Source: WHSM01 sp050701635 (GTDB taxonomy: Bacteria > Actinomycetota > Actinomycetes > Mycobacteriales > Micromonosporaceae). From it: 7,002 bases of DNA. The notes under the pieces were generated by a model. It had not been told where the DNA came from. It was given only the letters and a program-made list of their open reading frames with translations, and did no database searches. Below, piece after piece: positions 1-4,302 of this stretch (its first letter is position 1; the number at the start of each line of letters is the position of its first letter). The stretch lies in the NCBI GenBank assembly GCA_050701635.1, contig JBOGDF010000296.1, positions 1-7,002 of the forward strand, written 5' to 3'. Made by a program: the position numbers and the translations under genes.

Positions 1-202
1 CGGCGGGAGCGGGCGGCGGGGAGCCTGGCGCTGGCGCGGCGCCCGCGCCGGACTCGTGGAACGAGGCTTCGGCGTCGATCAGCTTTTCCAGCTCACCCCG
101 GTCCAGGAACAGGCCCCGGCACTCGGTGCACTGGTCCACGGTGACGCCGTTGCGCTCGTACGACCGCATGGCGCCCTGGCACTTCGGACAAGTCATCTCC
201 AT
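1..202 (-). CDS. TFIIB-type zinc-ribbon protein, 3' end cut by window edge
   Basis: The translation begins MEMTCPKCQGAMRSYERNG and has two CxxC knuckles, C5/C8 and C25/C28, followed by CRGLFLDRGELEKLID. This is the signature of the zf-TFIIB (COG3809-like) family of small zinc-binding proteins, whose molecular role is unknown. After about residue 50 the chain becomes a low-complexity Ala/Pro/Gly stretch and runs off the window, so only 67 codons are visible. Two ATG starts compete, at 202 and 196. I chose 202 because a GAGG lies just upstream, although its spacing is very short; the 196 start (MTCPKC) is equally common in the family. The gene lies 29 bp downstream of the phosphoribosyltransferase gene on the same strand and could share its transcript. 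The family call is secure; function and the C-terminus are unknown. Confidence 0.85.
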   Translation of the reverse strand, partial: MEMTCPKCQGAMRSYERNGVTVDQCTECRGLFLDRGELEKLIDAEASFHESGAGAAPAPGSPPPAPA

Positions 203-231
203 GCCTCGACCGTACCCAGTGGACGCTCGCG

Positions 232-891
232 TTACCGCGATGGGCCGGTTTCCGCGAGCAGGTCGCGTACTTCGTCGTCGGTGACCTGGTGGAAGTCGGC
301 GTAGAAGCGGCTCACCGCGCCGAAGCTCGGCGGCGCCAGCGGGCAGATCAGCAGGTCAGCGTCCTGCTTCAACAACTCCGCCGCCTCCACCGACCCGACC
401 GGTACGGCGACCACCACCGTGGCGGCGCCGAGCGTACGGGCGACCTGCACCGCGGCCCGGGCGGTTGCGCCGGTCGCCAGGCCGTCGTCGACCACGATGG
501 CGACCTTGCCGCTGAGCTCCAAGGGTGGCCGATCCGGCCGGTACGCCTGCTCCCGCCGCACCAGCTCGGTGGCCTCCTGCTCGGTCACCTGGTCGATGGC
601 CCGCGATTCGAGCCGGTCGGCGATCTCGGTGTTGAGCACCCGTACGCCGCGCGGCCCCAGCGCGCCGAACGCCACCTCCGGCGCCCACGGCACGCCGAGT
701 TTGCGTACCACCAGGACGTCGAGCGGCACGCCGAGCCGCTGCGCGACCTCCGCCGCGACCGGGACGCCGCCGCGCACCAGCCCGAGCACGATCACGTCGT
801 CGCGCTCGCGGTAGTCGGCGAGCCGCTCCGCGAGCACCTCACCCGCCTGCCGCCGGTCACGATAGGTGCCCGCCCAGGTGGAAAACTTCAT
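232..891 (-). CDS. Predicted phosphoribosyltransferase (COG1926 type)
   Basis: A complete 219-residue type I phosphoribosyltransferase-fold protein. The PRPP-binding loop is clear at residues 130-147 (VAIVVDDGLATGATARAA, with the acidic pair D135-D136 and the TGAT turn). An RGG turn follows VLGL at 40-42, and VVRKLGVPWAPEVAFGAL at 61-78 matches the conserved block of COG1926 proteins, which are about 210-220 residues long. The family is expected to be cytosolic and to bind 5-phosphoribosyl-1-pyrophosphate, but the acceptor base is not established, so I would not name it a purine or pyrimidine enzyme. The ATG at 891 is preceded by AGAGAG at short distance. It starts 70 bp after the downstream crcB stop, with no convincing terminator between them, and is followed after 29 bp by the zinc-ribbon gene. 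Fold call strong; substrate unknown. Confidence 0.9.
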   Translation of the reverse strand: MKFSTWAGTYRDRRQAGEVLAERLADYRERDDVIVLGLVRGGVPVAAEVAQRLGVPLDVLVVRKLGVPWAPEVAFGALGPRGVRVLNTEIADRLESRAIDQVTEQEATELVRREQAYRPDRPPLELSGKVAIVVDDGLATGATARAAVQVARTLGAATVVVAVPVGSVEAAELLKQDADLLICPLAPPSFGAVSRFYADFHQVTDDEVRDLLAETGPSR

Positions 892-938
892 GCTCTCTGT
901 GTACGCCTGTTCGCCCGTCCCCGCGACCGGGTGATCGT

Positions 939-981
939 TCAGGTCGCCAGCGCGGTGCTGCTCAGGTGGCCAGCGCGGTGC
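939..981. repeat. 23-bp imperfect direct repeat at the end of crcB
   Basis: Two 20-nt copies, at 939-958 and 962-981, read TCAGGTSGCCAGCGCGGTGC and differ at one position (C versus G); the offset is 23 bp. The right copy is the last codons and TGA stop of the downstream crcB gene. The left copy lies just past the stop and carries a second TGA in another frame. This looks like a small tandem duplication of the gene's 3' end. Confidence 0.8.
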
Positions 982-1330
982 CGAGCCAGAGGCCGGCGAC
1001 GGCGACCACGAGGCAGGCGATGACGTTGCCGGCGATGTTGGCCAGGGCGTACCCGCGGGCGCCGTCGATCAGCAGTCGGAGCGTCTCGTACCCGAAGGTG
1101 GAGTACGTCGTCAGCGCACCCGCGAACCCCGTCCCGACCAGGGCGTACGCCCATCCGGGCAGCGCCGTGGCGACACCCGTCAGCACGCCGAGCAGCAGCG
1201 AGCCGGTGAGGTTGACGGCGAACGTACCCCACGGGAAGACCGGGTCGAGCCGGGCCGCGACCGCCCGGTCGGTGAGGTAGCGCAGCGGCGCTCCGACCGC
1301 CCCGCCGAGCATGACGAGCAGCAGCGTCAC
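962..1330 (-). CDS. crcB: CrcB/Fluc fluoride channel subunit (distal copy, TTYSTF type)
   Basis: A 122-residue, four-helix membrane protein of the CrcB/Fluc family, which exports fluoride as an antiparallel dimer in the cytoplasmic membrane. Family marks are GGAVGAPLRY at 9-18, WGTFAVNLTGSLLLG at 34-48 with the conserved pore Asn at 40, and GFAGALTTYSTFGYE at 68-82. The length is typical. In the Phe-box motif the first aromatic is Tyr76 and the second is Phe79, where the usual form is TTFSTF. The start is a GTG at 1330 that overlaps the TGA of the DUF190 gene as GTGA, so translation is probably coupled; the longer upstream open frame is only the shadow of that gene. TM4 is unusually polar, with N98 and N102. 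It is probably the heterodimer partner of the crcB two genes upstream. Homodimerisation cannot be excluded from sequence. Confidence 0.93.
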   Translation of the reverse strand: MTLLLVMLGGAVGAPLRYLTDRAVAARLDPVFPWGTFAVNLTGSLLLGVLTGVATALPGWAYALVGTGFAGALTTYSTFGYETLRLLIDGARGYALANIAGNVIACLVVAVAGLWLGTALAT

Positions 1331-1665
1331 GCCTGCCGCCCGGCGTACCGCACCACCCGTACGTCGTCGACCATCACGAGCCCCTCGCTGACCAGCTCGT
1401 CGAGCTCCGGCAGGAACGCGTCGATGCGCTCCGCCAGGTCGACGATGATGATCGCCACCGGCAGCTCCTCGGAGAGGCTGAGCAGCCGCGAGGTGTGGAT
1501 CCGGGACGATTTCCCGTACCCCTCGATGCCGTGGAACACGCTGGCGCCGGCGAGCCCGGCGGCGTGCGCGCGGTGCACGATCTCGGTGTAGAGCGGCTTG
1601 CCGTGCCACCGGTCGTCTTCCCCGACCAGTACGGTGAGCCGCTGCGCCGGTCCGCTCAGTGTCAT
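1327..1665 (-). CDS. DUF190 (PII-like) protein between two crcB genes
   Basis: A 112-residue soluble protein of the DUF190 family. The diagnostic core is at 44-70: FHGIEGYG, then IHTSRLLSLSEELPV, followed by VDLAERIDAFLPELDEL and a terminal VRVVRY strand. Known DUF190 structures have a ferredoxin-like, PII-related fold, but the biochemical function is unsettled. The ATG at 1665 overlaps the stop of the upstream crcB as ATGA, and GGGAGAG lies about five bases before it, a good ribosome site. Its own TGA overlaps the GTG of the next crcB. Being encoded between two fluoride-channel subunits argues for a role in fluoride export, and a regulator or sensor of the channel is the natural guess by analogy with PII proteins acting on transporters. 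The family call is firm; the role is inference. Confidence 0.92.
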   Translation of the reverse strand: MTLSGPAQRLTVLVGEDDRWHGKPLYTEIVHRAHAAGLAGASVFHGIEGYGKSSRIHTSRLLSLSEELPVAIIIVDLAERIDAFLPELDELVSEGLVMVDDVRVVRYAGRQA

Positions 1666-2096
1666 GACACTCTCCCTCGTGTCCCGTCCGGCGCCCGCGA
1701 CCGCCCTGCCGCGAGCCGGCGGCCAGCCACCAACCGCCGTCCGCCGACGATGCCGAGCCAGGTGGCGACCAACGCGCCCAGCACGGTCGCGACGAGGTAT
1801 CCGGCGGCCACCCCGACCTGCCCGTCTCGGGCCAGCAGCACCACTCCGACCGCGTACGCCGAGAAGGTGGTGAACCCGCCGAGAACCCCGATGCCGAGGA
1901 ACGGCCGCAGCAGCGCCGGCCCGGCTCCGGCCTCGGTGATCAGCACCATCAGTACGCCGATCAGCGCGCAGCCGACCAGGTTGGTGGTCAGCGTCGCCCA
2001 CGGCGAGGCCGGCCAGGCGAGCGTCACGCCGTAGCGCAGCGCCGACCCGAGTGCGCCCCCGGCGGAGATCGCCGCGAGCACCCGCGTACCAGACAT
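1662..2096 (-). CDS. crcB: CrcB/Fluc fluoride channel subunit (proximal copy, TTFSAY type)
   Basis: A 144-residue four-helix Fluc subunit. It shows GGALGSALRY at 13-22, SPWATLTTNLVG at 31-42 with the pore Asn at 39, and GVLGGFTTFSAYAVG at 70-84. Here the first Phe-box residue is Phe78 but the second is Tyr81, the reverse of the other crcB in this window. The chain ends in a basic tail of about 25 residues (RRLVAGRRLAAGRSR and beyond), longer than most family members; it may be cytosolic or periplasmic because Fluc topology is dual. The ATG at 2096 has only a weak AGG near it and follows the META-domain gene by 24 bp, so it may depend on read-through translation. The 3' end overlaps the DUF190 start. 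No fluoride riboswitch fits in the 24-bp leader. Confidence 0.92.
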   Translation of the reverse strand: MSGTRVLAAISAGGALGSALRYGVTLAWPASPWATLTTNLVGCALIGVLMVLITEAGAGPALLRPFLGIGVLGGFTTFSAYAVGVVLLARDGQVGVAAGYLVATVLGALVATWLGIVGGRRLVAGRRLAAGRSRAPDGTRGRVS

Positions 2097-2120
2097 GCCT
2101 GCACGGTAGCGGTTGGTGAC

Positions 2121-2885
2121 CTACCCGGCGCGCAGCTGCAGACCTTTGCCCGACGGGTGTTCCAGCGTCAGCACCTGACCCTCGACCCGGTACGTGACCT
2201 CGCCGTCCAGCACCGCCAGCACCGACTTCTCGACGGTGTCCTTCTCGCCGCCGCACGCCATCCGGGTGACCCCGATGTTGGCGAACGTGATCGTGTCCTG
2301 CGCCGTGGTGTACGAGCCGCCGAGCTGGTTGCAGCCGGCGTTGCCGGTCACTTTGCCGTCGTCGCCGAAGGTCAGGTGCGCCTTCACGCCGGCCGGCACC
2401 GAGGACGCGGTCTGGCCGTCGACCAGCGTGTCCAGCGTCCACTTCGTACCGGCGAGGGCGGTGGGCTGCTCCTCGCGGAGCTCGATCTTGGTCTTGCCGT
2501 CGCTGAGCACCAGGGTCTCGCCGTCCAGCTGCAGCACCGGCGAGCTGGTGAGGAAGTCGGTCAGCCACTCTTCCTGCGTCATCAGCGGCTTGTCGCACCC
2601 CATCTCGGTGCCGCCGAGCTTGTCGACCACGAGCCGCCCGCCCTGCAGGCTGGCCTTGCCCTGGAAGTGGTTGCAGCCGGCGTCGGCCTTGATGTCGCTC
2701 TTGGTGAACTCGAGCCGGATCCGGCTGCCTTCGACGAGCGCGTGGCCGGTGACCTTGCTGGAGACGTACGTCCGGTCGGTGGGCAGCTCCTCAGCCTTGT
2801 CTTTCGGCGATCCGGCGGGTTGCTGTTGACCGCAGCCGGTTGCCACCGCGAGGGCCAGGAGCGCGAGAATCAGCATCGGCTTCAT
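2121..2885 (-). CDS. Double META-domain lipoprotein
   Basis: A 254-residue secreted protein. Residues 1-18 form a short hydrophobic signal peptide ending in AVATGC, a lipobox-like site that would lipidate Cys18, followed by a Gln/Pro/Ser linker. Two META-type repeats follow. The first has AGCNHFQG near 69-76 with C71 and C97. The second starts with AGTKWTL near 145-151 and has GNAGCNQLGGSY at 181-192 with C185 and C211. The META family (HslJ-like) is linked to heat-shock or novobiocin resistance in E. coli, but no defined activity is established. It should sit on the outer face of the membrane. The ATG at 2885 overlaps the stop of the upstream membrane gene by ATGA, so the longer open frame to 3617 is discounted. 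The TAG stop lies 24 bp before crcB. Lipidation is likely but the lipobox is not ideal. Confidence 0.88.
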   Translation of the reverse strand: MKPMLILALLALAVATGCGQQQPAGSPKDKAEELPTDRTYVSSKVTGHALVEGSRIRLEFTKSDIKADAGCNHFQGKASLQGGRLVVDKLGGTEMGCDKPLMTQEEWLTDFLTSSPVLQLDGETLVLSDGKTKIELREEQPTALAGTKWTLDTLVDGQTASSVPAGVKAHLTFGDDGKVTGNAGCNQLGGSYTTAQDTITFANIGVTRMACGGEKDTVEKSVLAVLDGEVTYRVEGQVLTLEHPSGKGLQLRAG

Positions 2886-4195
2886 GGTGATTTGGACGGT
2901 ACGGGAATCCGTACGGTTCCCGCTGTCAGAAGCACGATCCAGATCCCGTACGCCGCCGGATACAACAGGTAGCCGAAGCGGGTCGCCGGCAGCAGCAGGA
3001 TCGCGGTGAGCATCCCGACCGCGCACACCGCCGCGACCTGCCCGGCGTCGCGGGGCGGCCGTCGCAGCAGCCACAGCCCGATCCCGACGCCGGCGGCGAG
3101 CAGCAGGCTGAGCGCGATCCACTTCCCGCCCGGCACCAGGGTCGCGATCAGCTGACCCGGCAGCGGGCTGGCGGCCGGGCTGGCGACCAGCCCCTGGCCG
3201 ATCGGATACCAGAACAGGTTCTCCGCGACCGCGCCCGGCGCCATCACGATCGCGGGGATCAGGGTCGCCACCGGTACGCCGATCGCCGGCAGTGCGGTGC
3301 GGGCCGCGGCACGTGCTCCCCGGGTCGCCGCGTAGATGATCAGTACGGCGACGATCGGCCACGCGAACAGTTTCAGGGCGGCTGCCGTACCCACCGCGAA
3401 ACCGACGGCCCACCACCGGCCGCGGGCGGCGAAACTCAGCGCGAGCAGGCACAACGCCAGCACCGGAAGATCGTCGCCGCCGGTCGCCAGAGTCAGCGCA
3501 CAGATCGGGAGTACGGCCACCTGCGCCCCCCGGATCAGCAGCGTGTCCGCCACCCCGGCCGCTTTCAGCTGGTGCAGCGCCGCGAGCAGCGCGGCGGCGG
3601 TGGCCAGCGCGAACCACACCCTGGCGTCGGTGTACCAGTGCACCCCGAGCAGCGCCCGGGGCAACCCGAAAACCGTCATCCCCGGCTGGTACGGCAGGTA
3701 GCCGAGCAGCGGCTCCGCCAGCAGCGACACCTGATCCCGGGTCAGGTACGGCGTCCCGGTGTCGATCAGCCGCGCGGCGCCGTCCTCGATCACCGGCACC
3801 TCCTCCTGCGCCCGGAACGGCTGCCCGTACGCCCGCTGCACCGCCTGCACCACCAACGGCGCCACCGTCGCGCCGAGCCAGGCGATGACGACCACCACCG
3901 CCCGCCCGGCGGCGGTCGCGGCTCCGGCGGATCTTGGGGTTTTGGTGGTCTCGCTGCCGCCTGAACCAGCCAGAACCTCAAGATCAGCAGGCGGTCTGGG
4001 GGCTAGGAGCTGGGACAGCGAGAGGGAGGCGGCGAAGGCGTACCCGCCGAGTGCGATCACGCCCCATTCGCGGTGCGCCGGCAGCGTCGAGGTGACCGAG
4101 GTGAGCGCGGCGAACGCCGTACCGACCAGGTAGAGGGCGAGGTCGAGCGCGAGCCCCCCGCGGGCGCGGTGCCACCTACGCAGCCTCTCGATCAC
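2882..4195 (-). CDS. GT87/GT-C-like polytopic membrane protein
   Basis: A 437-residue integral membrane protein with about 11-12 hydrophobic segments, near 15-33, 46-64, 100-119, 193-210, 223-237, 243-257, 262-290, 301-319, 359-377, 385-402 and 408-425. The large extracytoplasmic loop between the third and fourth segments holds EEVPVIEDGAARLIDTGTPY at 131-150 and LLGYLPYQPGM at 163-173. An acidic first loop of this kind is typical of GT-C glycosyltransferases (GT87/DUF2029 and PimE-like) that use polyprenyl-phosphate sugars, so a membrane mannosyl- or other glycosyltransferase is my best reading; donor and acceptor are unknown. I start at GTG 4195 because there is no nearby ATG. The ribosome site is poor, and a TTG 22 codons upstream is possible. 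Residues 71-89 are encoded by an inverted repeat with rare codons such as AGA and AAA. The 3' end overlaps the META gene. Confidence 0.75.
   Translation of the reverse strand: MIERLRRWHRARGGLALDLALYLVGTAFAALTSVTSTLPAHREWGVIALGGYAFAASLSLSQLLAPRPPADLEVLAGSGGSETTKTPRSAGAATAAGRAVVVVIAWLGATVAPLVVQAVQRAYGQPFRAQEEVPVIEDGAARLIDTGTPYLTRDQVSLLAEPLLGYLPYQPGMTVFGLPRALLGVHWYTDARVWFALATAAALLAALHQLKAAGVADTLLIRGAQVAVLPICALTLATGGDDLPVLALCLLALSFAARGRWWAVGFAVGTAAALKLFAWPIVAVLIIYAATRGARAAARTALPAIGVPVATLIPAIVMAPGAVAENLFWYPIGQGLVASPAASPLPGQLIATLVPGGKWIALSLLLAAGVGIGLWLLRRPPRDAGQVAAVCAVGMLTAILLLPATRFGYLLYPAAYGIWIVLLTAGTVRIPVPSKSP
3930..3985. repeat. Imperfect inverted repeat inside the GT-C-like gene
   Basis: The arms are GATCTTGGGGTTTTGG at 3930-3945 and CCAGAACCTCAAGATC at 3970-3985. 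They pair at 14 of 16 positions across a 24-nt loop, with patchy pairing for a further eight bases outward. The repeat lies wholly within coding sequence and encodes residues 71-89, the linker between the second and third membrane segments. Codons here (AAA, AGA, TCA, GAT, CTT) are unlike the GC-ending codons around them. It may be a small REP-like palindromic element; copies elsewhere in the genome would be needed to show this. Confidence 0.65.
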
Positions 4196-4302
4196 CCCGT
4201 CACTAAACCAGAGCCGAGCCTGTGGGAGCGGCCGCCGGGCGGGCGAGTGGCGGGGCAACCGCGGAGGTGGCAGGGGTGTGGCGCCGTAGCGGTGCGGCGG
4301 GC

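Noticed and set aside
892..961. Rho-independent terminator between the distal crcB and the phosphoribosyltransferase gene.
   Set aside because: The best hairpin, at 920-931, has only a four-base stem and no T-run.
2097..2120. Possible fluoride (crcB-motif) riboswitch before the proximal crcB.
   Set aside because: Only 24 bp separate it from the META gene stop, too short for the aptamer, and no matching conserved core was seen in the adjoining coding sequence.
4196..4302. Terminator or promoter in the 107-bp gap after the GGDEF-EAL gene.
   Set aside because: Only short GC-rich palindromes without a T-run and no convincing -35/-10 pair were found.
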